A stretch of DNA of 42,964 nt from Bacteroidota bacterium (GCA_002862745.1 PKDX01000019.1:1-42964), one strand, 5' to 3'. Positions 7,853-16,911 are shown, counted from the first letter of the stretch. Translations and numbers: made by a program. The notes: generated from the sequence alone by a model not told the origin.

Positions 7853-9384
7853 TATGGATTGATTCCGAGTATTTTTTGTTGTAAAAATTCTTCGGGACCA
7901 CCAAGCTTTATGGCCTGCTCATAAAACAGAACTGCATCTGAGGCCTGACCAAAGCGTGCATAGCTATCTCCTAAAAACTCCACAATTTCATAGGATTTAA
8001 AGCGATTAACATCTCCTTGGGCGGTTAATAGACCGAGTGCGTCCTGGGTATTAGAAGCCTCTTCATATACATCAAAAAGCGTGGTTAAGGTTTGGATATA
8101 CAGTGTCGGTTGGCTTGAAAAAGCAAGAGGTATCGTTTTATTCCATGATTCAATAGCAGCAGGAAGCTGTCCAAGCTTGCTGTAGGCGACACCCTGCATA
8201 AAGAAAATCAGAGGCTGCGCAAAAAAATAGGCCGTTGATTCTTCGGTGACACGCAAAAGGCTTTCATAATCCTCTGCATCATAATACGCATAAAAGAGTT
8301 CTCTCCATAGACGAAAGTCGCCTTTGTCGAGGTTGATTCCTTGGGTTAGAGCCCCGATCATTTTTTCATATTCGTGATGCTTTTGGTAAAGCATGTACAA
8401 TGTGATTAAAAACTTTAGATCATCACTTGCTTCGTGATGCAAGACCATCGTATCAACAAAAGCCACAATACGCTTATCGGTTAGATTACTGTAGGACTTA
8501 ACCCATTGGTTAATTTGCTCTTTCTGGAAAGAGAACCCTTGATTTCCAAAGTCATTTAACGCTCTAAGATCATTCAGCCAACTGGTGATGTCGCCCTTAG
8601 AAAGTGCACGATTGGCAGAGAAGTCCACCACAGCAGGGACAAGCTCTTTTATCTTTTTTCCTTCACCTAACCACACCTCCACAGCATGGTCTTTGCCTTG
8701 ATATAAGAGCGCCGCCAAGTGGTCCTGAAAGGATTGTGCGTTTCCTCCGCGCTCGATAAAACATCTCTTGCTGAGCTCCTCCATGTCGGCCCACGCTCGC
8801 TGTTCCTTAAGAACTTCGATGTAGGGCCCGTAGACCTCATCGTCTAATCCGTATCGTTCAACATATTCTCCATATGAGTCAAGGGCAGATAGTGTATCGC
8901 CCATCATCAACTCTACAATTGCAATGTTATTTAGATGACTGCGCTTTGAAGGCTCCATCTCGTGAAGATGTTCAAAAAGACTTACCGCTTCCGGGAATTT
9001 ATTGTTGCCGACGTATATCTCGGCCAAAAACGCCATGTACCACGTGTTACTGGGGTCGATCGAAAGCGCTTGCGTTAGGTGATAATCTGCACGGTTAAAG
9101 TCGAGTTCTTTAAAATAGATTACTGCCAGCTCATAATGCGCAGCATCATTCGTAGGAATAAAAGATAGCGAGGCCTCAAAAGATACTATGGCCTCCTCAT
9201 AATTGTCAACGGCACGATATTTAATACCCTCGAAAAAAGCTCGTTCGCCAGAAACTCTATCCATTTCCAAAACTTGCTCCTCCTTATTGGATTGCCTTTT
9301 CTTTCCCCTATTCTTCTTTTGAGCATATAAAGGATTTGATGCAACATAAAGGACCAATAATGCAATGAATAAAATTCTTGGCAT
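7852..9384 (-). CDS. Exported TPR-repeat protein
   Basis: The product is 510 residues with a signal peptide (MPRILFIALLVLYVASNPLYAQ) and a basic patch (KKNRGKKRQ). TPR repeats start near residue 47 (RAFFEGIKYRAVDNYEEAIVSFEASLSF and DAAHYELAVIYFKELDFNRADYHLTQAL are two clear ones). Further helical repeats run to the C-terminus (SYARFGQASDAVLFYEQAIKL). TPR arrays hold protein partners, so a periplasmic scaffold is plausible. Flanked by the nucleotidyltransferase gene (8-base gap) and the DUF4292 gene (1-base overlap), it belongs to a recurrent Bacteroidota envelope cluster. No enzymatic motif is seen. Confidence 0.85.
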   Translation of the reverse strand: MPRILFIALLVLYVASNPLYAQKKNRGKKRQSNKEEQVLEMDRVSGERAFFEGIKYRAVDNYEEAIVSFEASLSFIPTNDAAHYELAVIYFKELDFNRADYHLTQALSIDPSNTWYMAFLAEIYVGNNKFPEAVSLFEHLHEMEPSKRSHLNNIAIVELMMGDTLSALDSYGEYVERYGLDDEVYGPYIEVLKEQRAWADMEELSKRCFIERGGNAQSFQDHLAALLYQGKDHAVEVWLGEGKKIKELVPAVVDFSANRALSKGDITSWLNDLRALNDFGNQGFSFQKEQINQWVKSYSNLTDKRIVAFVDTMVLHHEASDDLKFLITLYMLYQKHHEYEKMIGALTQGINLDKGDFRLWRELFYAYYDAEDYESLLRVTEESTAYFFAQPLIFFMQGVAYSKLGQLPAAIESWNKTIPLAFSSQPTLYIQTLTTLFDVYEEASNTQDALGLLTAQGDVNRFKSYEIVEFLGDSYARFGQASDAVLFYEQAIKLGGPEEFLQQKILGINP

Positions 9385-9392
9385 GGCGCGTT

Positions 9393-10397
9393 TTAGAGTT
9401 GAATGGTTGTATGATCTCCAATACTGAGGTCAGCCGCCTTGCCATGCACAGAACATTTTGACCCAATCATAGAACCCTCTATGCTTGCATTAACAATCTC
9501 TGTATCATGCTGAACCAAGCTGTTGGCAACAAGAGAGTTTCTAATCACCGTATTAGGCCCCAAGGTGACATGTGGGCCCACCACGCTGTTTTCAATAACA
9601 CACCCTTCTTCAATATAAACTGGCTCAACAAGCACCGAATTCTTTACGCTACCCTGCATAACCAATGTGCCTTGAGCCGCTTTTATATCGAGCATTTGTG
9701 CATTGCTTTTCACTGTTATTGCTTTGTTCCCGCAATCCATCCATTGGTTTACCACTCCAGGGACAAAGACCGTGCCTTTTTGGCGTAACTGCTCTAGAGC
9801 ATCGGTAAGTTGGTATTCTCCCTTACTCCGAATATCATGGTCGATGATGTATTGCATTTCACGGCGAATGTCGGCGGCATCTTTAAAATGGTATACCCCT
9901 ATTATAGCCAAGTCCGACTTGGGATTTTGTGGTTTTTCCTCAAAGGACTCAATGCGATTGGACGCATTGAGGTTTACCACGCCAAAGGCACGAGGGTCAT
10001 CGACTTGTTTGACCCATATTGTAGCATCCGCCGTGGGGTCTAAGTCAAATGTCGCGTCAAACAAGGTGTCTGCAAATCCAATGATTACCTCTCCATCTAA
10101 GGACGATGATGCGCACAAAATGGCGTGGGCCGTACCTAAAGGCTCGGTTTGGTAGTCAATGCGACACTCAGCGTCTAAGTCTCGCGCAATTTCTTGAAGC
10201 TTGTCTTCTACCTCTTTTCCAAAATCCTCTCGAATAACAAAGTGCAAACAATCTGCTTTACCCGCTAACTGAATGAGCGACTTACAGAGACCGGCTACTA
10301 TAGGGTCGCCAGCAACTGGCATCATGGGTTTAGGAACAGTTAGCGAGTGAGGACGTAGTCTTGACCCCCAGCCAGCCATTGGTATAATTATATTCAT
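9393..10397 (-). CDS. Sugar-phosphate nucleotidyltransferase
   Basis: This 334-residue enzyme should activate a sugar phosphate to an NDP-sugar. The N-terminal Rossmann-like domain has the signature MAGWGSRLRPHSLTVPKPMM (residues 7-26), then TEPLGTAHAILCA and IGFADTLFD (metal-binding Asp). The C-terminal part (about 245-334) shows hexapeptide left-handed beta-helix repeats (CVIENSVVGPHVTLGPNTVI). Sugar and base specificity cannot be read; glucose- or mannose-1-phosphate enzymes are candidates. Its ATG overlaps the upstream lipoprotein gene's TGA (ATGA), suggesting translational coupling. The neighbouring flippase implies glycan or lipopolysaccharide supply. Confidence 0.9.
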   Translation of the reverse strand: MNIIIPMAGWGSRLRPHSLTVPKPMMPVAGDPIVAGLCKSLIQLAGKADCLHFVIREDFGKEVEDKLQEIARDLDAECRIDYQTEPLGTAHAILCASSSLDGEVIIGFADTLFDATFDLDPTADATIWVKQVDDPRAFGVVNLNASNRIESFEEKPQNPKSDLAIIGVYHFKDAADIRREMQYIIDHDIRSKGEYQLTDALEQLRQKGTVFVPGVVNQWMDCGNKAITVKSNAQMLDIKAAQGTLVMQGSVKNSVLVEPVYIEEGCVIENSVVGPHVTLGPNTVIRNSLVANSLVQHDTEIVNASIEGSMIGSKCSVHGKAADLSIGDHTTIQL

Positions 10398-10993
10398 AGT
10401 CCTTCATTGATTGCATTAATTTCTTCATCAAGAGGGTTGTCTATTAATTCAAAATTGTTATTTGCCGCAAACTCCTCTTGAGAGGATAACATAGCATTTG
10501 ATAACTCCATCTCCTCCTCGTCAATGTTATTTTGAATTTCTAACAATCGACTATATCCCTCCAATACAAACGATTCATCGGAAGTATTCTCTTCCATTTC
10601 CGCAACTAAATCATATATCTCAAGGAATTCATTTTCTGTAAGTCTTAGATAAAATGAAAATAAATCAAGCATCGAGGACTTAAATCCATAATCAACACCT
10701 GAATAACTTAGTTTTTCAAGAGCTTGGATGTTTGTTAAAATAGTTTCTCTCGCTTTTTCAATCTCCTCGACAGTTTCCGCTTGGATTAATTGGTAGCCAA
10801 TTTCTGTTTGTAGTCCGATTATTGCCTGATTATATTCATACGGATCATCATAGAAATTATCTGTTTTAGCTTCATCGGCTCTGTCCATTAAGTCTTCTAT
10901 CTGATCTTCTCTAGAGCCATTGCCACATGAAGCAATCGCGCCCAAAAGGACGGCTAAAAGAAGGAAGGGGTAAACATATCTAGTATTCATCAT
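10394..10993 (-). CDS. Hypothetical acidic helical lipoprotein
   Basis: I do not recognise this 199-residue protein. It has a signal sequence with a clear lipobox (AIASC, Cys23), then a very acidic, almost wholly helical body with many Glu, Asp and Asn (IEDLMDRADEAKTDNFYDD, VAEMEENTSDESFV) and an acidic C-terminus. It is visibly more A/T-rich (about 33% G+C in sampled lines against about 42% in the next gene). It lies between the flippase (17 bases upstream) and the nucleotidyltransferase (ATGA overlap), so it is co-transcribed with envelope genes. The protein is real by reading frame and lipobox; its job is unknown. Confidence 0.75.
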   Translation of the reverse strand: MMNTRYVYPFLLLAVLLGAIASCGNGSREDQIEDLMDRADEAKTDNFYDDPYEYNQAIIGLQTEIGYQLIQAETVEEIEKARETILTNIQALEKLSYSGVDYGFKSSMLDLFSFYLRLTENEFLEIYDLVAEMEENTSDESFVLEGYSRLLEIQNNIDEEEMELSNAMLSSQEEFAANNNFELIDNPLDEEINAINEGL

Positions 10994-11010
10994 AATTATT
11001 CTGTTTTAAA

Positions 11011-12534
11011 TTATTTATTCATTGGTGATGTTTTAAACAACCGGGCAAGGGTCGAACGCTCTAAAAATACAGTTAACGCACCATACAAAACGACTCCAAC
11101 CAAAGCCAGTGGCCAAAACGATGGTGCCTTCGCGTAACGAACAATATCGCCCATATGGCCAGTAACAAGATAGGTGACGAGTCCATAAATAACTAAAGGA
11201 AGCATTAGATATGCCGCAAGCCTTCCCCACTGATAGGGGATTGGAAGGTACCTTCGGCCTATGCTAGCCGATAACACAGCAATGCATCCGTAGGAAAGTA
11301 CCGTAGACCATGCCGCCCCTACCATACCTACACGTGGGACCAAAAACAGGTTGGCTCCAATAGTAATGGCTGCACCAAACAGTGTGATATAAGCTCCTAG
11401 CCAGGTTTTATCAGAAACCTTATACCAAATGCCAAGATTGACAACAACGCCTAAAAAGAGATTAGCATAGAGTAAAATGGGAACTATATATAGTCCGGGC
11501 CAATACTCAGGTGCTATAAAATGACGCACTACGGGCATAAACAGGGTTATCCCCAAAAAGACAAAACCGCCTAATGCCATAAATATGGTTAGGGATTGTG
11601 CAATAAGAGGGTGAGTTGATTTATCGCCTGGTTTGGATAAAAAATAGGGGTCTGCGGCATAACGAAAAGCCTGAATCAATAGGGCCATAAACATAGCTAG
11701 CTTGTAGTTAGCACCATAAAGACCCAAATAATAATTATTAGTTGCCAAGTCAAAAGGGAGCAAACGGGTCAATACTACGCGATCAAGTAGCTCATTAATC
11801 ATTCCAGCAAATCCAACAATTACAAGCGGAAAAGCATAGGCAAACATTTGCTTCCATAAATCTTTTGAAAAGGCCAGTCGAATTCGACGGATAACGGGCA
11901 GGACCAGGACCATTTTTATTGAACTTGCCACAAGATTTGATATGAAAATATAGCCCACTCCAATGGATGGGCTGTACAGGCTTGCCAAAAATTCACTGCC
12001 CCCGCTTTCATAAGCAGGTTTGCAAAAACCAAGAAAAAACACATTAAGGCTGAGGTTCGTTACAATCTCAGTGATTTGAATTCCCGCAAAGCTTGTGGGT
12101 CGTTCATCAAATCGCAATCTTGCCAAAGGAAGGTAGGCTATAGCATCAAGGGCAAGAACCCAGCCCAAAATCCGTACCCAGGACCCTTTGCCTGGTTGGC
12201 CAGCAAAGGCGGCGACTTCTTGAGAAAAAAGGCTCAAGCCTATTCCCGCAAACAACGATATCGCCATGACGGAACACATCGCGGTACCAAAAACAACATC
12301 TTTGTCTTGGTTTTCCTTGCCCGCAAACCGAAAAAAAGCAATAGCCATAGCATGCTGTAATACAATCGTGATAAATCCTATGTAAGCATAAAAAAGCCAT
12401 ACAGGAGCTAGCGATTCGGCATCGGTAAAGGTGTACGTATATAGCGGTGTTAATGCGAAATTCAGAACCCTTCCCAATACGTGCGTAAACCCGTAAATTG
12501 CAGTCTGCCCTAATAATTTTCGCAATGAAGCCAT
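11011..12534 (-). CDS. MOP-superfamily polysaccharide/lipid flippase (Wzx-like)
   Basis: The product is a 507-residue integral membrane protein with about 14 hydrophobic segments and the family's typical start [22 protein letters not shown]. Members of this oligosaccharide flippase branch move lipid-linked glycans across the inner membrane. Conserved features include [20 protein letters not shown] near the N-terminus and [24 protein letters not shown] (about residues 273-296). It is the first gene of a leftward cluster with the lipoprotein, nucleotidyltransferase, TPR, DUF4292 and EnvC genes. Its ATG at 12534 overlaps the divergent rnhB start by ten bases. The exact glycan substrate is unknown. 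Confidence 0.9.
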   Translation of the reverse strand: MASLRKLLGQTAIYGFTHVLGRVLNFALTPLYTYTFTDAESLAPVWLFYAYIGFITIVLQHAMAIAFFRFAGKENQDKDVVFGTAMCSVMAISLFAGIGLSLFSQEVAAFAGQPGKGSWVRILGWVLALDAIAYLPLARLRFDERPTSFAGIQITEIVTNLSLNVFFLGFCKPAYESGGSEFLASLYSPSIGVGYIFISNLVASSIKMVLVLPVIRRIRLAFSKDLWKQMFAYAFPLVIVGFAGMINELLDRVVLTRLLPFDLATNNYYLGLYGANYKLAMFMALLIQAFRYAADPYFLSKPGDKSTHPLIAQSLTIFMALGGFVFLGITLFMPVVRHFIAPEYWPGLYIVPILLYANLFLGVVVNLGIWYKVSDKTWLGAYITLFGAAITIGANLFLVPRVGMVGAAWSTVLSYGCIAVLSASIGRRYLPIPYQWGRLAAYLMLPLVIYGLVTYLVTGHMGDIVRYAKAPSFWPLALVGVVLYGALTVFLERSTLARLFKTSPMNK

Positions 12535-13169
12535 GGCCTAAGAATACATTAAATGTACAAGGCTCCCTCTTCCTTAATGAGGAAATCGCCGATTTTGATG
12601 CTAACATTCCCTTGTCAAGTGTCGTGGGTTTAGACGAAGCCGGAAGGGGCTGCTTGGCGGGCCCAGTAGTTGCCGCCGCCGTTATCTTGCCAAATGACTT
12701 CGTGTTGGAAGGGCTTGATGATTCCAAGAAACTCAGCGAAAAACACCGCAGTCATCTAGAAGGTATCATACGAAAAGAGGCCCTGTATCGAGGGGTGGGC
12801 ATTGCCTACCCAAAAGAAATTGATACCATAAATATATTGCAGGCGAGCTTTTTAGCTATGCATCGAGCCCTAGCAGGTGTTGGCACCTCCGAGTCATTGG
12901 AATTATGGGTGGATGGAAACCGCTTTAAACCATTTGGAAACCTACGCCATCGGTGCATTGTTCAGGGCGATAGCCGTTGTACCTCCATTGCAGCTGCCTC
13001 TATTTTGGCCAAACAATACAGAGACCAATTAATGATCGGCGCAGCAGAGCAATTTCCCGATTACGGTTGGGATAGAAACAAGGGCTATCCCACCAAAGCG
13101 CACAGAGAAGCTATAGAAAGGTATGGAATAACCCCATATCATCGAAGGTCATTTCGACTCAAAAACTGA
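12525..13169 (+). CDS. rnhB: Ribonuclease HII
   Basis: RNase HII cleaves RNA in RNA-DNA hybrids and starts removal of misincorporated ribonucleotides. The 214-residue product contains [20 protein letters not shown] (first catalytic Asp-Glu pair), [12 protein letters not shown], the VDGN motif with Asp, [17 protein letters not shown] with catalytic Asp, and [11 protein letters not shown]. All four acidic residues appear present. I chose ATG 12525; this gives about 34 residues before the first motif, longer than usual, so a non-ATG start nearer 12611 is possible. The chosen start overlaps the divergent flippase start. Confidence 0.95.
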   Translation: MKPWPKNTLNVQGSLFLNEEIADFDANIPLSSVVGLDEAGRGCLAGPVVAAAVILPNDFVLEGLDDSKKLSEKHRSHLEGIIRKEALYRGVGIAYPKEIDTINILQASFLAMHRALAGVGTSESLELWVDGNRFKPFGNLRHRCIVQGDSRCTSIAAASILAKQYRDQLMIGAAEQFPDYGWDRNKGYPTKAHREAIERYGITPYHRRSFRLKN

Positions 13170-13180
13170 ACTATTGACAA

Positions 13181-13188
13181 TACCTTTG
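13181..13188 (+). promoter_or_regulatory. Candidate -7 box of a Bacteroidota-type promoter for gcvT
   Basis: TACCTTTG at 13181-13188 is a perfect match to TAnnTTTG, in the 36-base gap after rnhB and 17 bases before the gcvT ATG. I find no TTG at the expected 19-base distance upstream, so only half of the promoter is supported. Confidence 0.45.
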
Positions 13189-13205
13189 GGTTGTATAATT
13201 AGAAG

Positions 13206-14294
13206 ATGAAAACTACTGCACTTCACGCAATTCATGTCGCACAAGGCGCCAAAATGGTCGACTTTGCAGGATACCATATGCCCATGGTGTATTCTAGCGT
13301 AAAAGAAGAACATCTATGGGTGCGCCAAGAAGTTGGCTTGTTTGATGTTTCTCATATGGGCCTCTTTAAGATTTCAGGAGAACTAGCCAGCCAATCGCTA
13401 CAAGAAATCTTCTCTAATGATGTCAATAAGTTATCTATTGGTAAAGCCCACTACACCCTTCTGTTAAATGAGACAGGAGGAATAGTGGATGATCTATTGC
13501 TTTATCGCATGACTGCCAACGAATATCTTGCTGTGGTCAATGCCGCCAATATTGCAAAAGACTGGGACCACATAGTGGACAACAAAAAGACAGAAGCTCT
13601 TTGGGAGAATCTGTCCGACGACTGGAGCATATTGGCACTACAGGGGCCGCGATCCACGGAAGTCATGCAACATATACTTAATGAGTCTTCCTCGAGCCTT
13701 TCAAGCCTCAACGACTGTTGCCCTGTTACCTTTTCTACTGGAGCAAAGGGATATGTTGCCCGAACGGGATATACGGGGGAAGTTGGATATGAAATAATTA
13801 TCCCTCAAGGAGATACGAATGGTTTGTGGGAAATCCTTGAAGAGGGAGAGCATAATCTGAGACTAATTGGTTTAGGGGCAAGAGATACGCTGCGCACAGA
13901 AATGGGCTTTTGTTTGTATGGGCAAGATATTGATGAAAATAAAAGCCCGAAAGAAGCAGGGCTGATGTGGGCAGTTCATGCTCAGGGCCACTTTCTTGGA
14001 AAAGCTGCTCTCGACCTGCAAAATCCAGGCAAAAAGCGGCTTGGGTTTGTCTTGGATAGCTACCGAATAGCCCGTCCAGGCCAAGCAATCTTACATCCTG
14101 AAACGCTAGAAACCCTTGGTGAAATCACCTCGGGGTGTCCTTCTTTTAGCACGGAACAGTCCATTGCGATTGGCTATATAGACGCCGATCTTGAAAAATC
14201 CCTGAATCATGTCTTGGTTGACATCCGAGGAAAACACATTGCCGCTCAACGAAGCAAAATGCCTTTTTACAAAATATCAGCACAACATGCCTAA
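13206..14294 (+). CDS. gcvT: Aminomethyltransferase (glycine cleavage T protein)
   Basis: GcvT transfers the methylene group from the aminomethyl-lipoyl H protein to tetrahydrofolate. The 362-residue protein shows the family landmarks: MVDFAGYHMPMVYSS near the start, VRQEVGLFDVSHMGLF, FSNDVNKL with the conserved Asp region, YTLLLNETGGIVDDLLLYR, ALQGPRS, ARTGYTGEVGYEI and GLGARDTLRTEMGFCLYGQD. Length is normal. Its partner gcvH lies 2.6 kb downstream on the same strand but in another transcription unit; gcvP is not in the window. The gene overlaps the DUF2452 start by eight bases. Confidence 0.97.
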   Translation: MKTTALHAIHVAQGAKMVDFAGYHMPMVYSSVKEEHLWVRQEVGLFDVSHMGLFKISGELASQSLQEIFSNDVNKLSIGKAHYTLLLNETGGIVDDLLLYRMTANEYLAVVNAANIAKDWDHIVDNKKTEALWENLSDDWSILALQGPRSTEVMQHILNESSSSLSSLNDCCPVTFSTGAKGYVARTGYTGEVGYEIIIPQGDTNGLWEILEEGEHNLRLIGLGARDTLRTEMGFCLYGQDIDENKSPKEAGLMWAVHAQGHFLGKAALDLQNPGKKRLGFVLDSYRIARPGQAILHPETLETLGEITSGCPSFSTEQSIAIGYIDADLEKSLNHVLVDIRGKHIAAQRSKMPFYKISAQHA

Positions 14295-14772
14295 GCTCGA
14301 CCCTTTTCAGCCTAAGCAGGGCGCAGGACCTGATTCCAACCCCATTGACAAGGATAAAATTGCTGAGAATCCGCACAACCTGCCTTATGCCCACTCCGTA
14401 GCAAGCTTAAAAATTGAGCCAAATAAAGAAGGAGCCATCAAGGGAATGGCTCTTTCGGCAATGTATGAGCAAACAGGTGCGCAGATGTCGCAAATTCAAG
14501 AACAGGTGAGAACTCTTTTTGAACAGGCTCAAAAACTCAAGGAGCGCGTCCGAATATCTGAGCTTATCTATGAAGCTGAAATACGGTTTGAGCCTGTAAT
14601 TGGTCAACACTACCACTTATACCAACGAAGCAATGAAAGCCATGTCCTTTCTATGGTAGCGCCCAAGGATTGGGGGAAAACCCTGCCATTTGAAGTCCAT
14701 GTTGCTGAGGTCCGATTGCTCGCAGATCATAGCTGGGATGTCACGTTCAGCAATAAAGACAGTGAAAGTTAG
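14287..14772 (+). CDS. DUF2452 family protein
   Basis: The product of 161 residues matches DUF2452: NPIDKDKIAENPHNLPYAHS near the start, IKGMALSAMYEQTGAQMSQI, a helical stretch (EQVRTLFEQAQKLKERVRIS) and the signature SMVAPKDWGKTLPFEVHVAEVRLLADHSWDV near the end. It has no signal peptide or membrane segment, so it should be cytosolic. Function is unknown for the family. I chose ATG 14287 (MPKLDPFQ), which overlaps the gcvT stop by eight bases; the frame is open upstream inside gcvT but those residues look like shadow sequence. Confidence 0.88.
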   Translation: MPKLDPFQPKQGAGPDSNPIDKDKIAENPHNLPYAHSVASLKIEPNKEGAIKGMALSAMYEQTGAQMSQIQEQVRTLFEQAQKLKERVRISELIYEAEIRFEPVIGQHYHLYQRSNESHVLSMVAPKDWGKTLPFEVHVAEVRLLADHSWDVTFSNKDSES

Positions 14773-14785
14773 GGGAAGAATGGGA

Positions 14786-14816
14786 TTTTGAAGAATCTCG
14801 GCTTACCTTAGATTTA
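14786..14816 (+). promoter_or_regulatory. Candidate Bacteroidota-type promoter for tatA-gatA
   Basis: TTTTG (14786-14790) is followed after 18 bases by TAGATTTA (14809-14816), a TAnnTTTG box with one mismatch. It lies 18 bases before the tatA ATG in a 61-base gap. A second box, TACCTTAG (14804-14811), overlaps it but has poorer spacing. Confidence 0.45.
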
Positions 14817-14833
14817 ATAAATGACATTAGATT

Positions 14834-15106
14834 ATGTACAGTATTATATTCTCGTTAGTTCTTGGATGGCTATCCGTACAAGAACTATTAATTGTTGGTG
14901 CAATCATTTTGCTTCTTTTCGGAGGCCGTAAGCTACCTGAACTCATGCGAGGGCTTGGTAAAGGTATTCGCGAGTTTAACGCCGCCAAAGCCAATGTTCG
15001 CAATGAAGTAGAAGAAGGACTTAGATCTGAAGAGCGAAAGGCAAGTGAGCGAAAAAAAATGAATGACAACCCTAAAGACTCTACGAACGACAGCGCAGAA
15101 GCATGA
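14834..15106 (+). CDS. tatA: Sec-independent protein translocase TatA/TatE family subunit
   Basis: TatA forms the pore-like oligomer of the twin-arginine pathway, which exports folded proteins. The 90-residue protein has a short N-terminal hydrophobic helix (VQELLIVGAIILLLFG), the diagnostic FGGRKLPELMRGLGKGIREF hinge plus amphipathic helix, and a charged tail (RSEERKASERKKMNDNPKD). TatA and TatB are hard to separate by sequence in this phylum. Its TGA overlaps the gatA ATG (ATGA), so the two are co-translated. No tatC is in the window. Confidence 0.94.
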   Translation: MYSIIFSLVLGWLSVQELLIVGAIILLLFGGRKLPELMRGLGKGIREFNAAKANVRNEVEEGLRSEERKASERKKMNDNPKDSTNDSAEA

Positions 15107-16509
15107 AGTCCATCGAGGCAACATGGCAGGATGTTCAGCAAGGCCTGCTAACCTTTACGCAAGTTGTCAATTCTTGCCTTACGCGCATTGAGGAAAGCGA
15201 GCATTGCAATATCTACATTGAAGTTTACCGAGAGGAAGCCCTAGCAAAAGCCAAAAAACTTGATGAGAAAGTGTCGAATGGAGAAGCCCTAGGCTCCATG
15301 TTAGGCGGAATTGTAGCCTTAAAGGACAATCTCTGTTATACGAGTCACACGGTAACCGCAGCATCCGCCATACTCAAAGACTTTGTAAGCCCCTACACAG
15401 CAACAGCCGTTCAGCATCTTCTCGATGAGGATGCCATTATCATTGGACGGGTTAATTGCGATGAGTTCGCCATGGGGTCTGCAACTGGTTTTTCTGTGTA
15501 TGGCGCCACCCTGAACCCACTCGATACAAGTCGCGCACCCGGAGGATCTTCGGGAGGATCGGCTGCTGCGGTAGCTGCCAAAACATGTCATGTAGCCCTT
15601 GGCTCGGATACAGGGGGCTCTATACGCCAACCCGCTAGCTTTTGCGGAACCTATGGATTAAAACCCACCTATGGTAGAATTTCTCGTCATGGCCTGATTG
15701 CCTTTGCTTCTTCCTTTGACCAGATTGGGCCGTTTTCTCATTCGATTGAGGACATCAGCCGCGCGACTCAAGTTATGTCGAGCAAGCCATGTGCCTATGA
15801 TTCCACGTCAATACACAGGGCATGGAATACAACCAAACCCAACACGAATCTGCGAATTGCAAGCTTCAGTCACCTTGCATCGGCAGAATACTGCAATGAA
15901 GACGTTCAGAAAAATTATCATGATACCATAGAGAAAATGAAGGCTTGTGGCATGACCGTGGAAACCAAAGAGTTTACCCTGATTGACTACATGTTATCTG
16001 CCTATTATATTTTAACGACTGCAGAAGCTTCAAGTAATCTATCGCGGTTTGATGGTATGCGCTATGGCCATCGCTCAGATAAAGCGGAAAACCTTGAGGA
16101 GGTGTACACCCTCTCACGGTCTGAGGGCTTCGGTAAAGAAGTGAAAAATCGGATTATGCTCGGGACCTTTGTGCTAAGCTCTGGGCATTACGACGCCTAC
16201 TATGAAAAAGCTATGCGTGCACGTCATAAGGTTCGTTCCTTTTTTGATGCGATTCTAGAAGATTTCGATGCGATTGCCCTGCCCACTTCCCCGACTACAG
16301 CCTTTGCACAAATCACAAAAGATGCTGACGGGGTGGAACAATACAATGCTGATATTTTTACTGTTGTGGCCAATTTAACAGGCCACCCTGCACTAAGCAT
16401 TCCTAACGGACCGGGAAACGATAACCTGCCCACTGGGTTTCAATTGGTCGGACGAATGTTTGAAGAGCAGCAATTACTAGACATTGCTAAAGAGATCAAG
16501 CCCTTATGA
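15103..16509 (+). CDS. gatA: Aspartyl/glutamyl-tRNA amidotransferase subunit A
   Basis: GatA is the amidase subunit that supplies ammonia for converting Glu-tRNA(Gln) (or Asp-tRNA(Asn)) to the amide. The 468-residue protein has the amidase signature: the catalytic Lys in VALKDNLCY, the PGGSSGGSAAAVA block (cis-Ser) and ALGSDTGGSIRQPASFCG (nucleophilic Ser). It also has the GatA-type GLKPTYGRISRHGLIAFASSFDQIGP segment, which favours GatA over a general amidase. It is joined to tatA and to the GroES-like gene by 4-base overlaps. The C-terminus is slightly short (ends AKEIKPL). Confidence 0.93.
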   Translation: MKSIEATWQDVQQGLLTFTQVVNSCLTRIEESEHCNIYIEVYREEALAKAKKLDEKVSNGEALGSMLGGIVALKDNLCYTSHTVTAASAILKDFVSPYTATAVQHLLDEDAIIIGRVNCDEFAMGSATGFSVYGATLNPLDTSRAPGGSSGGSAAAVAAKTCHVALGSDTGGSIRQPASFCGTYGLKPTYGRISRHGLIAFASSFDQIGPFSHSIEDISRATQVMSSKPCAYDSTSIHRAWNTTKPNTNLRIASFSHLASAEYCNEDVQKNYHDTIEKMKACGMTVETKEFTLIDYMLSAYYILTTAEASSNLSRFDGMRYGHRSDKAENLEEVYTLSRSEGFGKEVKNRIMLGTFVLSSGHYDAYYEKAMRARHKVRSFFDAILEDFDAIALPTSPTTAFAQITKDADGVEQYNADIFTVVANLTGHPALSIPNGPGNDNLPTGFQLVGRMFEEQQLLDIAKEIKPL

Positions 16510-16874
16510 TTCAAGATTATCTAGACCAGTTGATTGTTGTTGGGGATCGCTTGATTATTGAGCCCTCAGAGAGCAGTGACCGAACAGATAGCGGACTATA
16601 CCTTCCTCCAAACGTTAAAGAAAAAGAAGAAATCCAAAGTGGCTATGTGTTGAAAGTCGGCCCAGGACATCCCATCGCATTTGATGAAGAAAGCGAGCCT
16701 TGGAAGTCAAACGACAATCCGGTCAAATACATTCCCGTGCAGGCAAAAGAAGGCGATTTTGCCTTTTTTCTCAAGAAGTACGCCTATGAGGTGGTGTTTA
16801 AAGGACATACGCTTATGATTGTTCCTCAAACCTCTATTTTGTTGCTTCAACGAGACGAGGGACTTTTTGAGTAA
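16506..16874 (+). CDS. GroES-like (Cpn10 family) protein
   Basis: This 122-residue protein has the co-chaperonin pattern: VVGDRLIIEPSE at the start, a mobile-loop-like SGLYLPPNVKEKEEIQSG, GYVLKVGPG, and a C-terminal AFFLKKYAYEVVFKGHTLMIVPQTSIL. Cpn10 is normally about 95 residues; the extra length is an insertion around residues 55-80 (PIAFDEESEPWKSNDNPVKY). No groEL is adjacent. Its ATG overlaps the gatA stop (ATGA). It is probably a divergent paralogue of GroES found in Bacteroidota rather than the main co-chaperonin; whether it binds GroEL is not known. Confidence 0.8.
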   Translation: MIQDYLDQLIVVGDRLIIEPSESSDRTDSGLYLPPNVKEKEEIQSGYVLKVGPGHPIAFDEESEPWKSNDNPVKYIPVQAKEGDFAFFLKKYAYEVVFKGHTLMIVPQTSILLLQRDEGLFE

Positions 16875-16883
16875 AATGTCAAC

Positions 16884-16911
16884 TTTTGATTGCCTGTGCG
16901 TGTTATCTTTA
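16884..16911 (+). promoter_or_regulatory. Candidate promoter for gcvH
   Basis: TATCTTTA (16904-16911) matches TAnnTTTG with one mismatch, in the 53-base gap between the GroES-like gene and gcvH and 16 bases before the gcvH ATG. TTTTG at 16884-16888 could be the -33 element, but the 15-base spacing is shorter than the usual 19. Confidence 0.35.

Noticed and set aside
9507-10155. Three overlapping plus-strand ORFs opposite the nucleotidyltransferase gene
   Set aside because: They are antisense shadows of a well-conserved enzyme frame; no motif or start context supports them.
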